DNA from: Rhodococcus sp. 4CII
GTDB taxonomy: Bacteria > Actinomycetota > Actinomycetes > Mycobacteriales > Mycobacteriaceae
Direction: 5' to 3'
DNA: 64,000 bases
Assembly (NCBI RefSeq): GCF_014256275.1
Contig: NZ_JACCFE010000002.1
Coordinates: 2,294,001 to 2,358,000, forward strand
A model generated the notes under the pieces. The model ran no database searches. It was not told the origin of the DNA and was given only the letters and a program-made list of their open reading frames with translations. Below are positions 24,006 through 32,379 of the stretch, piece after piece. Position numbers and translations under genes: made by a program. Positions within the stretch are counted from its first letter, which is position 1. Each line of letters starts with the position of its first letter.

Positions 24006-24809
24006 ATGAAACGTCACGTCACCGCCACTCTCGACATCGAGGTCACCGACACCACCAGCCTCGAATTCAAGATCGCGGTGGCCCGGACTCCCGGTGCGGA
24101 GTTGTCCGAGTCGCTGACGTTCACCCATGACGGTGACCGCGTCGAGGCACGAGAGATACTGGCGGAGAACGGCACTCGAGTTCACCTGCTGAACAGCCCT
24201 CCCGGCTCGCTGCATGTCGAATATTCGGCTTCGGTTGTGGGCAAAGCCGATTCGCCCCCGGTCACCGACTACGACCTCTCGAAGTATCTTCGGCCGAGCC
24301 GATATGCGGAGGCGGACAAGTTCTTCGGGTTCACCGGCGGTGAGTTCAACCTCTCCAAGCCGCACCCTGAGCTACTCCAGGACATCACCACGTGGGTGGG
24401 ATCGCGGCTGCTCTACCAACCGGGTTCGAGTAGGTCAACCGACAGCGCCGTCGACACGATGCTCTCGGGGGCGGGCGTGTGCCGTGACTTCGCCCACCTC
24501 ACGGTGGCACTTCTGCGGGCCGTCACCATCCCGGCGCGATTGGTGGCGGTGTACGCGCCGGGGTGCGATCCGATGGATTTCCACGCCGTCGTCGAGGCGT
24601 TCGTCGAAGACGAGTGGCGGGTGGTCGACGCGACCCGACTGGCCCCGCGCGAGGCGCTGCTGCGGATCGCCACCGGACGCGACGCGGCGGACACGGCCTT
24701 CCTGGACAACCACGGCGGGGCGATCACTCTGGAGAACACTGTGGTCACCGCCGTCGTCGACGGCGAGTTCCCGTCCGACGACTACGTGACGCCGACATCG
24801 CTGACGTAG
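24006..24809 (+). CDS. Transglutaminase-like cysteine protease-fold protein
   Basis: 267 residues. The papain-like triad is visible: Cys in GAGVCRDFAHL, His in MDFHAVVEAF and Asp in WRVVDATRLAP, in the standard transglutaminase-like order. An N-terminal beta-rich domain (about residues 1-90) precedes it. No signal peptide, so cytoplasmic. Bacterial members act as proteases, amidases or crosslinkers; the substrate is unknown. It ends 4 bases before the convergent marR stop. Confidence 0.87.
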   Translation: MKRHVTATLDIEVTDTTSLEFKIAVARTPGAELSESLTFTHDGDRVEAREILAENGTRVHLLNSPPGSLHVEYSASVVGKADSPPVTDYDLSKYLRPSRYAEADKFFGFTGGEFNLSKPHPELLQDITTWVGSRLLYQPGSSRSTDSAVDTMLSGAGVCRDFAHLTVALLRAVTIPARLVAVYAPGCDPMDFHAVVEAFVEDEWRVVDATRLAPREALLRIATGRDAADTAFLDNHGGAITLENTVVTAVVDGEFPSDDYVTPTSLT

Positions 24810-24813
24810 CGAA

Positions 24814-25194
24814 TCAGGTTGCGTCCGAAAGCCGTTCGGTGAGCACTCCGACCTGAATCTTCTTGGCGTCGGCATGCACCGCGCGGCCGGCGTCGGTGAC
24901 GTCGACGAACACGCCGCGCCGGTCGGCCTCACAGAGCGATCGGGCCACCAGGCCCGCCTTCTCCAGCCTGGCCACGCTCCGGGACAGGGCACTGGCGCTG
25001 AGGTACATCTCGGCCGCCAGGTCCTGCATCCGGGGTCGTTCGCAGGTGGCGTCCATCAACCGGTCGAGGGTCTCGAAATCGCTCATGCTCAACCCGTGAG
25101 CGTGTTGCATCTCACGATCCAACTCGCACGCGATCGCGTTGTACCTGCTCGCGAGCAGCCGCCACGTGCCGCGCAGGTCTGCCTCAGAGCTCAT
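24814..25194 (-). CDS. MarR-family transcriptional regulator
   Basis: 126 residues from ATG at 25194. Winged HTH: LAAEMYLSASALSRSVARLE recognition region followed by the wing CEADRRGVFVDVTDAG. The frame extends to 25245, but that part overlaps candidate operators and is unlikely to be coding. Divergent from an MFS drug-type exporter with palindromes between, the classic layout of a MarR repressor controlling an efflux pump. Confidence 0.88.
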   Translation of the reverse strand: MSSEADLRGTWRLLASRYNAIACELDREMQHAHGLSMSDFETLDRLMDATCERPRMQDLAAEMYLSASALSRSVARLEKAGLVARSLCEADRRGVFVDVTDAGRAVHADAKKIQVGVLTERLSDAT

Positions 25195-25224
25195 GAACCG
25201 CACCCTAGCGCGCGCACGGAAAAG

Positions 25225-25245
25225 TTGCAAGCGAATTAAATGCAA
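25225..25245. promoter_or_regulatory. Inverted repeat TTGCA-N11-TGCAA, candidate MarR operator
   Basis: Arms TTGCA and TGCAA flank an AT-rich core that is unusual in this GC-rich DNA. It lies 31 bases upstream of marR and 50 bases upstream of the exporter gene. Suits a MarR dimer. Confidence 0.45.
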
Positions 25246-25270
25246 ACGGAATTAGTGCTTGCGCATTGAT

Positions 25271-25280
25271 TGCACGTGCA
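25271..25280. promoter_or_regulatory. Palindrome TGCACGTGCA, second candidate operator
   Basis: Perfect 10-base palindrome 15 bases before the exporter start codon. Its TGCA ends echo the arms of the neighbouring repeat. Confidence 0.35.
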
Positions 25281-25294
25281 TCTACATTCTCCCT

Positions 25295-26782
25295 GTGACT
25301 ATCAGCGATGCCACCCCGGACCTCGCCACTTCGTCGGGCGCCACCACCGCACCGTCGACCGACCAGGCCTGGACTCCCCGCCTCTGGGGCGTCCTGGCCG
25401 TGCTCTGCCTCGTGATGTTCCTCGACGGTCTCGACGTCTCGATGGTGGGTGTTGCGCTGCCCTCCATCGGAACCGAGCTCGGGCTGTCGACCACGTCGCT
25501 TCAATGGATCATCAACGGATACGTTCTCGGATTCGGTGGCCTGCTGCTGCTGGGCGGACGTACCGCCGATCTGCTCGGACGCCGCCGCGTCTTCCTGATC
25601 GCGCTGTCCGTGTTCGCCGTCGCGTCCCTGGTCGGCGGACTCGTCGACAACGGCACGCTGCTCATCGCCAGCCGATTCGTCAAGGGCCTCGCCGCCGCAT
25701 TCACGGCGCCGACCGCGATGTCGATCCTCACCACCACGTTCAAGGAAGGCCCTGCCCGCAACCGGGCGCTGTCGATCTTCTCGGTCTTCGGAGCCAGCGG
25801 ATACTCGTCCGGCCTGATCCTGGGCGGACTGCTGACCAGCGCCGGATGGCGCTGGACCTTCCTGATGCCGGTCCCGTTCGCCGTTCTCGCCCTCGTCGCG
25901 GGCACCGTCCTCATCCCCCGCGACCGCGCCGCCGACAACGGCGGACACGACGTCGTGGGAGCCGCGACACTGGTGTCCGGCATGCTGCTCGCCGTCTACA
26001 CCGTCGTGTCGGCGCCGGCCCGCGGCTGGGCCGATCCGCTCACACTGGGCTCGTTCGCACTGGCCGCAGCCCTGCTGGCGTCGTTCTTCGTCGTGGAGAA
26101 CCGGGTGGCGCACCCGCTGGTGCGACTGAGCATCCTCCGGGTCGGCTCGATCGTGCGGGCGAACCTCAGCATCGTCGCACTGTTCGGCTCCTACCTGAGC
26201 TTCCAGTTCATGATGACCATCTTCCTGCAGTCGGTGCTGGGGTGGTCGCCGCTGGAGATGGCACTGGGCCTCCTCCCCGCGGGCATCATCGTCGCGTTCG
26301 GATCACCGTTCGTCGGCCGCCTGATCGACGCGTTCGGCACGGCACGCATGATCATCGCGGCACTGACCTCGCTGAGCCTGGGCTACCTGTGGTTCCTCTT
26401 CGCCGGGAGCGATCAGCCCGACTACACCGTCGCCATCCTGCCCAGTGTGGTGCTGCTGGGCGTCGGTTTCGCGCTGGGGTTCACGTCGATCATGGCGCAG
26501 GCCACGTCGGGCGTCGACGACTCCGAGCAGGGGTTGGCGTCGGGACTCGTGCAGACCTCGGCTCAGGTCGGTGCGGCGCTCGTCCTGGCATTGACCACCG
26601 CCCTGGTCACCGCCGGTTCGCACACGGCGTCCGGTATCAGCGGAGCCGGGTTCCACCAGTTCCACTCCGGTCTCGTGCTCGTCACCGGAGTCGCGCTGCT
26701 GGGACTGTTCGTCACGGTCTCGCCTCTCACGCAGAGTGCCGCTTCGACTCGGTCAGGGCGCGGGACGCGAAGTCGACGGTGA
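25295..26782 (+). CDS. MFS exporter, DHA2 (14-TM, EmrB/QacA) family
   Basis: 495 residues from GTG at 25295 (a TTG at 25259 is also in frame). Motif A-like GGRTADLLGRRRVF, the DHA2 segment FLDGLDVSMVGVALPSI in TM1, motif C-like GASGYSSGLILGG, and about 14 hydrophobic helices mark a proton-driven drug/H+ antiporter. It is probably repressed by the divergent MarR. Its last 56 bases overlap, on the opposite strand, the end of the HSL-type hydrolase gene. Confidence 0.9.
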   Translation: MTISDATPDLATSSGATTAPSTDQAWTPRLWGVLAVLCLVMFLDGLDVSMVGVALPSIGTELGLSTTSLQWIINGYVLGFGGLLLLGGRTADLLGRRRVFLIALSVFAVASLVGGLVDNGTLLIASRFVKGLAAAFTAPTAMSILTTTFKEGPARNRALSIFSVFGASGYSSGLILGGLLTSAGWRWTFLMPVPFAVLALVAGTVLIPRDRAADNGGHDVVGAATLVSGMLLAVYTVVSAPARGWADPLTLGSFALAAALLASFFVVENRVAHPLVRLSILRVGSIVRANLSIVALFGSYLSFQFMMTIFLQSVLGWSPLEMALGLLPAGIIVAFGSPFVGRLIDAFGTARMIIAALTSLSLGYLWFLFAGSDQPDYTVAILPSVVLLGVGFALGFTSIMAQATSGVDDSEQGLASGLVQTSAQVGAALVLALTTALVTAGSHTASGISGAGFHQFHSGLVLVTGVALLGLFVTVSPLTQSAASTRSGRGTRSRR

Positions 26783-27698
26783 GTCCGATGATCGTGCGAC
26801 TCTCACGTAGAGCCTTTCCGATCACCGGGAACGCGTGGATCTGCCCACTCCAGAGGTGGGTCTCGATCTGCCGCCCTGCCCGGTCGAAGTTGTCGGTGAG
26901 GATCTCTACGTCGGGTCGCATGATCTCGTACTCGGCGGCGGTGAGGAAGACCGGCGGGAACAACCCGGGGTCGGCGTTGACGGGAGACTGGGCGCCCGGA
27001 ATCTTGTCGGGCCCGGCCAGCCAGCGATCCTTCAGCTTGGCCACCTGCGACATCGGCAGGTACGCGTCGCGTTTCATGAAATCGGGATCGTGGTCCTCGA
27101 GGTCGAGGTTGAGCAACGGGGAATATCCGATCACCGCGGCCGGGCGCGTGATACCCCGCAACGCGGCGACTTCCGCGACCTTCATCGCGAGGTAGCCGCC
27201 GGCGGAGTCACCGGCGACGATGACCCGGGTCGGGTCGTCGCACACTTTCAGCACCTCGGTGTACGCGGTCATGGCGTCTACCAGCGACGCCCCGATCGCC
27301 CCCTTGGGAAGCTGACGGTATTCGACCGAGACGACGGGCGCGCCCGAGCGGGCGGCGAGCAACCCGCACAGCGCCCGGTGGGTGGCGAGCCCGCAGAACA
27401 CGAATCCGCCGCCGTGGAAGTAGAGGATGGTGGCGCCGTCCATCGAACCGAGCGCCGGCCGCGGATGGGTGATCTTCTCGCACGGCACCCCGCCGAGCGA
27501 GATCGTCTCGATGTCGAGGCCCCGCGGTTTGGGCAGCCGGTCGATCAGTTCGTCGAGGGCCGCGAGCAGTTCGATGCCGCGGTCCGTGGTCGGCCAGATC
27601 GTGAACAGCGGTTTGACGAAGGCTCTGGCGAACCAGAACGTCATGTGTGCCCGCCGGCTGACATCCCAGTGCCACACGATCGATCCACGCGTTCGCAT
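26727..27698 (-). CDS. HSL-type alpha/beta hydrolase (steryl/acyl esterase-like)
   Basis: 323 residues of the hormone-sensitive-lipase family: oxyanion motif YFHGGGFVF, nucleophile GDSAGGY, acidic residue near PDVEILTDNF and His in SGQIHAFPV. N-terminal residues 17-40 are hydrophobic and could associate with the membrane, as in Rv-type lipid esterases. ATG at 27698 has a good GGAGGG site. The 3' end overlaps the convergent MFS gene by 56 bases, both frames remaining open. Likely acts on short acyl esters. Confidence 0.88.
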   Translation of the reverse strand: MRTRGSIVWHWDVSRRAHMTFWFARAFVKPLFTIWPTTDRGIELLAALDELIDRLPKPRGLDIETISLGGVPCEKITHPRPALGSMDGATILYFHGGGFVFCGLATHRALCGLLAARSGAPVVSVEYRQLPKGAIGASLVDAMTAYTEVLKVCDDPTRVIVAGDSAGGYLAMKVAEVAALRGITRPAAVIGYSPLLNLDLEDHDPDFMKRDAYLPMSQVAKLKDRWLAGPDKIPGAQSPVNADPGLFPPVFLTAAEYEIMRPDVEILTDNFDRAGRQIETHLWSGQIHAFPVIGKALRESRTIIGLTVDFASRALTESKRHSA

Positions 27699-27815
27699 AC
27701 TGCCCTCCGTCGTATCGGACGCTCATCCAGCGAGCTGGACACCTCCCGCCACGGTAAGTCGAAGCCGCCCGTCACCGAGCGACTTCGACTTAATTTCCGC
27801 CCGATTACTCGAAGT

Positions 27816-28373
27816 TCACCGGCCGAGTCGCTGCTCCAGCCGAGCGATGATCTCGGTGGCCACCTGCGTCGGCGATCCGCCGACGTCGACCACGATGGCG
27901 TCCTCGTCGGGCTCGATGGGTTCGAGCGTCGAGATCTGTGTGTCCAGCAGCGACGCGGGCATGAAGTGGTCGAGCCGGGTGGTGAGGCGTTCGCCGATCT
28001 GCTTCCGCGACCCGGCGAGATGCACGAACACCACGTTGTCGCCCCGCAGCACGTCGCGGTAGCTGCGCTTGAGCGCCGAGCAGGTGATGACCCCGGGAAG
28101 ACCGTTGTCGGTGTGCTCCCGGATCCACCCCGCGACGAGATCGAGCCACGGCCAGCGGTCCTCGTCGGTGAGCGGTTGCCCCGACGCCATCTTCGCGACG
28201 TTCGCGGGCGGGTGCAGGGCGTCCCCCTCCTGCAGGTCCCAGCCCATGGCCCCGGCGATGATTCCCGCGACCGTCGACTTCCCGGACCCCGACACCCCCA
28301 TCAGCACCAGGACCGGATCCACGGTCTGCGGCTCGCGCGTACTCACGTGCATCTCACCAACCTCACTCGACAT
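27816..28373 (-). CDS. gntK: Gluconokinase
   Basis: 185 residues. P-loop GVSGSGKST, then GDALHPPANVAKMASGQPLT (substrate region) and CSALKRSYRDVLRG, the hallmark of GntK-type kinases. It phosphorylates D-gluconate to 6-phosphogluconate, which feeds the Edd/Eda pathway encoded nearby. It lies 10 bases after gntP on the same strand. The N terminus of about 18 residues before strand 1 is longer than usual, so a start nearer the P-loop is possible. Confidence 0.92.
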   Translation of the reverse strand: MSSEVGEMHVSTREPQTVDPVLVLMGVSGSGKSTVAGIIAGAMGWDLQEGDALHPPANVAKMASGQPLTDEDRWPWLDLVAGWIREHTDNGLPGVITCSALKRSYRDVLRGDNVVFVHLAGSRKQIGERLTTRLDHFMPASLLDTQISTLEPIEPDEDAIVVDVGGSPTQVATEIIARLEQRLGR

Positions 28374-28383
28374 TTTCGGCCTC

Positions 28384-29778
28384 TCAGATGAACGCGCTCA
28401 GCGCGAGGACGCCGGCCAGGCCAGTGACGGAGATGATGCATTCCATGACTGTCCACGTCTTCAGGTTCTGTACCACCGTGACGCCGAGATATTCCTTGAC
28501 CAGCCAGAATCCGGCGTCGTTGACGTGGGACAGGAACAGCGAACCGGATCCGATCGCCAGGACCATCAGCGACACGTGCGTCGACGTCAGCTCGGCGGCG
28601 ACGGGCGCGAGGATGCCGGATGCGGTGACGGTGGCGACGGTGGCCGATCCGGTGGCGACCCGGATGAGCACGGCCACGAGCCAGGCGAGGAACAGGACCG
28701 GGAGCGCACTGCCCTTGATCGCTTCGGCGATCACGTCGGCGATGCCGGTGTCGATCAGGACCTGCTTGAATCCGCCGCCGGCGCCGACGATGAGAAGGAT
28801 TCCGGCGATCGGAGGCAGCGAGCTCTCCAGCGAGGCCGCGAGGGCATTGCGATCCATGCCGCCGCCTCGGCCGAGGAGGACCATACCGGCGAGCACCGCG
28901 AGGCCGAGGGCGACGACCGGTGTGCCGAGGAAGTCGAGCAGGGCCTTGATCCACGCATCCGAGCCGGGGGCGACGACATCGGCGACCGCCTTGCCCAGCA
29001 TGAGAACGACGGGGAGCAGGATGGCGGCGAGGGTGGCCGCGAATCCGGGGCGAGGACGCTCGGCCGCCGCCTCCGCGCCCTCCTTGTCCTCGGTGGTCAC
29101 ATACAGCTCGGGGACGGGCACGTCGACCCACCGCGCCGCCAGCTTGCTGAACAGCGGGCCGGACACGATCACGGTGGGGATCGCGACGACGACGCCGAGC
29201 GCGAGGGTGAGTCCGAGGTTCGCGTTCAGCGCCGACACCGCGACGAGCGGTCCGGGGTGGGGCGGAACCAGGCCGTGCATGGCCGACAGTCCTGCCAGGG
29301 TGGGGATCGCGATGCGCATCAACGGCAGCCCCGAGCGTCGGGCGACGAGGATGATCACCGGCATCAACAGCACGAGGCCGATCTCGAAGAACATCGGCAG
29401 GCCGATCACTGCCCCTACCAGCGCCATCATCCACGGCAGCGTCCGCGGTCCGGCCCGACCGACGAGGGTGTCGACGACGCGGTCGGCGCCACCGGAATCG
29501 GCGAGCAGCTTTCCGAACATGGCACCGAATCCGATGAGGATTCCGACGCTGCCCATCGTGGCCCCGAAGCCCTCGACAAACGACTTCACCGAGTCTTGCG
29601 CACCCAGACCTGCGGCGATTCCGACGCCGACGGCGCCGATCGACAACGCGAGGAACGGGTGGAGCTTGAGCCAGGTGATCAGCGCGATGATGACGGCGAC
29701 GCCGACGACGGCGGCCGTGATCAGCCGCGTGTCGTGGCCGGCGCTGTCGGCCGCGGCCAGTAGTGAAGCGGTACTCAT
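28384..29778 (-). CDS. gntP: Gluconate permease, GntP family
   Basis: 464 residues with about 12-14 membrane helices and GntP-type segments (LVPPHPGPLVAVSAL, LIVGAGGGFKQVLIDTG, FLSHVNDAGFWLVKEYLGV). Gluconate:H+ symporter of the cytoplasmic membrane. ATG at 29778 is preceded by CTCCC on the coding complement (GGGAG). It shares a 167-base control region with the divergent FadR-type regulator; that region contains a CRP/GlxR-like site and other palindromes. Confidence 0.92.
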   Translation of the reverse strand: MSTASLLAAADSAGHDTRLITAAVVGVAVIIALITWLKLHPFLALSIGAVGVGIAAGLGAQDSVKSFVEGFGATMGSVGILIGFGAMFGKLLADSGGADRVVDTLVGRAGPRTLPWMMALVGAVIGLPMFFEIGLVLLMPVIILVARRSGLPLMRIAIPTLAGLSAMHGLVPPHPGPLVAVSALNANLGLTLALGVVVAIPTVIVSGPLFSKLAARWVDVPVPELYVTTEDKEGAEAAAERPRPGFAATLAAILLPVVLMLGKAVADVVAPGSDAWIKALLDFLGTPVVALGLAVLAGMVLLGRGGGMDRNALAASLESSLPPIAGILLIVGAGGGFKQVLIDTGIADVIAEAIKGSALPVLFLAWLVAVLIRVATGSATVATVTASGILAPVAAELTSTHVSLMVLAIGSGSLFLSHVNDAGFWLVKEYLGVTVVQNLKTWTVMECIISVTGLAGVLALSAFI

Positions 29779-29819
29779 TCTGTTGCTCCAGGGAGATCGG
29801 TGATGGAATGACCCTTATT

Positions 29820-29835
29820 CGTGACTCAGGTCACT
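29820..29835. promoter_or_regulatory. CRP/GlxR-like site between gntP and the GntR regulator
   Basis: CGTGACTCAGGTCACT has GTGA-N6-TCAC in full and differs from TGTGA-N6-TCACA only at the two outermost bases. It lies 42 bases upstream of gntP. Could also be read by the GntR regulator. Confidence 0.45.
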
Positions 29836-29874
29836 GTGCCTCAAAAACCATATGATTTCAAGGCAGCTCCAAAA

Positions 29875-29887
29875 TAAGTACTACTTA
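29875..29887. promoter_or_regulatory. Palindrome TAAGTACTACTTA, candidate GntR operator
   Basis: Perfect 6+1+6 palindrome, AT-rich, 59 bases upstream of the FadR-type regulator and about 97 upstream of gntP. Suitable for autoregulation by the GntR dimer. Confidence 0.4.
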
Positions 29888-29945
29888 GAGATCGAATGAC
29901 ACGCCAACGTGTGTTCAGTGGGGGCAGCCGTGGGACCATCGGCGG

Positions 29946-30677
29946 ATGACCAACGCAGACGGTGCCGAGTACCGGCAGTTGCACGAAACGGTGCTCGATC
30001 GGCTGGGCAGCGACATCGTGGCCGGGGTCGTGTCGGCAGGCACTCGCATCTCCGCGGACGATGTGGTTACCCAGTACTCCGTCTCCCGCACCGTCGTGCG
30101 TGAAGTGGTCCGCGTACTCGAATCGCTCGGACTCCTCGCCGTGCGCCGGCGAGTCGGGATCACCGTCCTCGGCGAGGAACACTGGAATTCCCTCGATCCG
30201 AGCGTGATTCGCTGGAAGCTGGCCGGACCGCAGCGGTTCGAGCAACTGTCGAGCCTGAGCGAGCTGCGGTCGGGGATCGAACCGCTCGCCGCGCGTCTCG
30301 CGGCGACACGGGCGACGCCGGAGCAATGCGGGGCACTGACGGCCGCGGTCATCGGAATGTCGTCGACGTCTCGTGCGGCGGACACGGACGCCTACCTCGC
30401 CCACGACTCCGACTTTCACCGCACCCTGCTCACCGCGTCCGGAAACCCGTTATTGCGCGCGATGTCGCAGATCGTCGTGGAAGTACTCGAGGGCCGTACC
30501 CGCCACTCGCTGATGCCGCACGTCGCCGAGACCGAAGCGATCCGGCTGCACGGCGTGGTGGCGTCGTCCATCCAGATGGGCGACCCGGACGCGGCCGAAG
30601 CGGCCATGCGCGCGATCGTGACCGAATCCGCGACCGCCGTCGAGCAGATGAAGGACGACGACGACACCCGCGAGTGA
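29946..30677 (+). CDS. GntR-family regulator, FadR subfamily (FCD domain)
   Basis: 243 residues. N-terminal winged HTH (about 20-75: ISADDVVTQYSVSRTVVREV) and C-terminal FCD ligand domain with metal ligands visible in AHDSDFHRTLL (Asp and His four apart) and a late His. Divergent from gntP-gntK, so it probably represses gluconate uptake, responding to gluconate or 6-phosphogluconate. Its stop codon lies in the loop of a strong bidirectional terminator. Confidence 0.9.
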   Translation: MTNADGAEYRQLHETVLDRLGSDIVAGVVSAGTRISADDVVTQYSVSRTVVREVVRVLESLGLLAVRRRVGITVLGEEHWNSLDPSVIRWKLAGPQRFEQLSSLSELRSGIEPLAARLAATRATPEQCGALTAAVIGMSSTSRAADTDAYLAHDSDFHRTLLTASGNPLLRAMSQIVVEVLEGRTRHSLMPHVAETEAIRLHGVVASSIQMGDPDAAEAAMRAIVTESATAVEQMKDDDDTRE

Positions 30678-30699
30678 GATCCTCGCGGGTGTCGTCGTC
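30657..30699. terminator. Bidirectional terminator between regulator and sugar porter
   Basis: 18-base perfect stem (GACGACGACACCCGCGAG and its complement) with a 7-base loop. The left arm lies inside the end of the FadR-type gene and its TGA falls in the loop. It sits between convergent genes and should act in both directions. Confidence 0.82.
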
Positions 30700-30713
30700 G
30701 GAGAGTGCAGGCC

Positions 30714-32165
30714 TTACACGACCGAATCGGTATGCATGGCTTCGAGTTCCACGCCCTTCGTCTCCTTGACCCAGCGCAGCACGAACACGAGCGACAGCAC
30801 GGCGCACACGGCATAGAACCCGTAGGAGATTCCGAGCGAGAAGTCCTTCATGGACGGGAACGTGACGGTGATGAGCCAGTTCGCGGCCCACTGGGCGCCC
30901 GCGGCGAGCGAGAGGGCCGCGGCGCGGATGCGGTTGGGGAACGCCTCGCCGAGTAGGACCCACACCACGGGGCCCCAGGACATTCCGAAGGCCACCACGA
31001 ACAGGTTGGCGGCGACGAGAGCAATCGGCCCCTGCAGCCCGGTCAGCTGCGGCGTCGTGACACCGTTCACGACGGTCGTGGACGCGGTTCCGAAGATGAC
31101 CGCCATGGTCGCGAGCGTCACGGCCATACCCGCGGAACCGATGATGAGCAGCGGTCGCCTGCCGACCCGGTCGATGTACGCGATGGCGATGAGGGTGGTG
31201 GCGATGTTGACCACCGAGGTGATGACCGTGATCTGCAGCGAACTGCCCTCGTCGAAGCCGACGGCCTGCCACAGGACGCTGGAGTAGTAGAAGATCACGT
31301 TGATGCCGACGAACTGCTGGAAGACGGACAGTCCGATCCCGATCCACACGATCGGCATGAGCCCGAATGCGGAGCCCTTCAGGTCGCGGATCGACGGTCG
31401 CGTCTCGCTGGCCAGCGACGAGCGGATGCTCTCGATTCTGAGGTCCAGACCCTTCTCCCCCAGCAGTACCGCGAGGATGCCGCGGGCCTCGCCGAGTCGT
31501 CCCTGGGCGATCAGGTAGCGGGGGGATTCGGGAATCGTCAGCGACAGCAGTCCGTACGCCAGTGCGGGCACGCACATCGCGAGGAACATCCACCGCCAGG
31601 CCTCGAGCCCGAACCACAGTTCTTCCTGGGAGCCGCCGGCGAGCGCGGCGAGGGCGTAGTCGACCAGCAGGGAGACGAAGATGCCGGTGACGATCGCGAG
31701 TTGCTGCAGCGATCCGAGCCGTCCGCGCACCCGGGCCGGCGAGATCTCGGCGATGTAGGCGGGCGCGATGACCGAGGCCAGACCCACGCCGATGCCGCCG
31801 ACGATCCGGAACGTCACGAGAATCTCGACGTTGGCGGCGAACCCGGTGCCGATGGCGCTCAGCAGGAACATCACGGCCGCGGCCCGCATGGTGACGAGGC
31901 GTCCGTACCGGTCGGCGATCCGCCCCGCCAGCATGGCGCCGGCCGCGGCACCGAGCAGCGCCGAGGCGATCGCGAATCCGAGGAGGGCGGACTCGACCTG
32001 GAACTTGCCTTCGATCGCCGACACGGCGCCGTTGATCACCGCACTGTCGTATCCGAACAGCAGCCCGCCGAGCGCGGCGACGGCCGCGACACGAACGGGA
32101 ACCGACGTGCCCTCTGCGGTGTCGCCGGGCGATTCCGCACCGGGCAACAGGACGTTTTCAGACAT
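30714..32165 (-). CDS. MFS sugar porter (glucose/arabinose type)
   Basis: 483 residues, 12 membrane helices. Sugar-porter signatures: FGYDSAVINGA in TM1, GRIADRYGRLVTM (motif A), PESPRYLIAQGR after TM6, and VAFGMSWGPVVWVLLGE in TM10. Likely sugar:H+ symport, plausibly glucose given the adjacent zwf-edd-eda genes. ATG at 32165 follows AGGAG; upstream ATGs give only a Ser/Arg-rich extension. It has its own 214-base upstream region rather than tight coupling to the ROK gene. Confidence 0.9.
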   Translation of the reverse strand: MSENVLLPGAESPGDTAEGTSVPVRVAAVAALGGLLFGYDSAVINGAVSAIEGKFQVESALLGFAIASALLGAAAGAMLAGRIADRYGRLVTMRAAAVMFLLSAIGTGFAANVEILVTFRIVGGIGVGLASVIAPAYIAEISPARVRGRLGSLQQLAIVTGIFVSLLVDYALAALAGGSQEELWFGLEAWRWMFLAMCVPALAYGLLSLTIPESPRYLIAQGRLGEARGILAVLLGEKGLDLRIESIRSSLASETRPSIRDLKGSAFGLMPIVWIGIGLSVFQQFVGINVIFYYSSVLWQAVGFDEGSSLQITVITSVVNIATTLIAIAYIDRVGRRPLLIIGSAGMAVTLATMAVIFGTASTTVVNGVTTPQLTGLQGPIALVAANLFVVAFGMSWGPVVWVLLGEAFPNRIRAAALSLAAGAQWAANWLITVTFPSMKDFSLGISYGFYAVCAVLSLVFVLRWVKETKGVELEAMHTDSVV

Positions 32166-32281
32166 GGGACTCCTCGTGAGCAAGGGTGATCGAGACTCGG
32201 ATCGGGCCGAGGCCTGCGCAGAGAGCGCATTCGTTGTGGTGTGGAACACAGTAGGCAACAAAAGGAGGAATCGTCAAGACA

Positions 32282-32318
32282 TGAACATGCAATGCCTGTT
32301 TTGTACGATTTATGTTCA
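32282..32318. promoter_or_regulatory. Inverted repeat upstream of the sugar porter
   Basis: Arms TGAACAT (32282-32288) and ATGTTCA (32312-32318) lie in an AT-rich stretch about 120-150 bases upstream of the porter start. Candidate operator, perhaps for the adjacent ROK protein. Confidence 0.35.
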
Positions 32319-32379
32319 CGAATGAATATCGAAGCGCAGTCTCCACCCTCGCATCGATCGAGGATGCAGCGACGAACAG

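Noticed and set aside
25270..27195. 641-codon open frame over the MFS exporter in another plus frame
   Set aside because: Arg/His/Pro-rich translation without domains; the DHA2 transporter frame explains the sequence.
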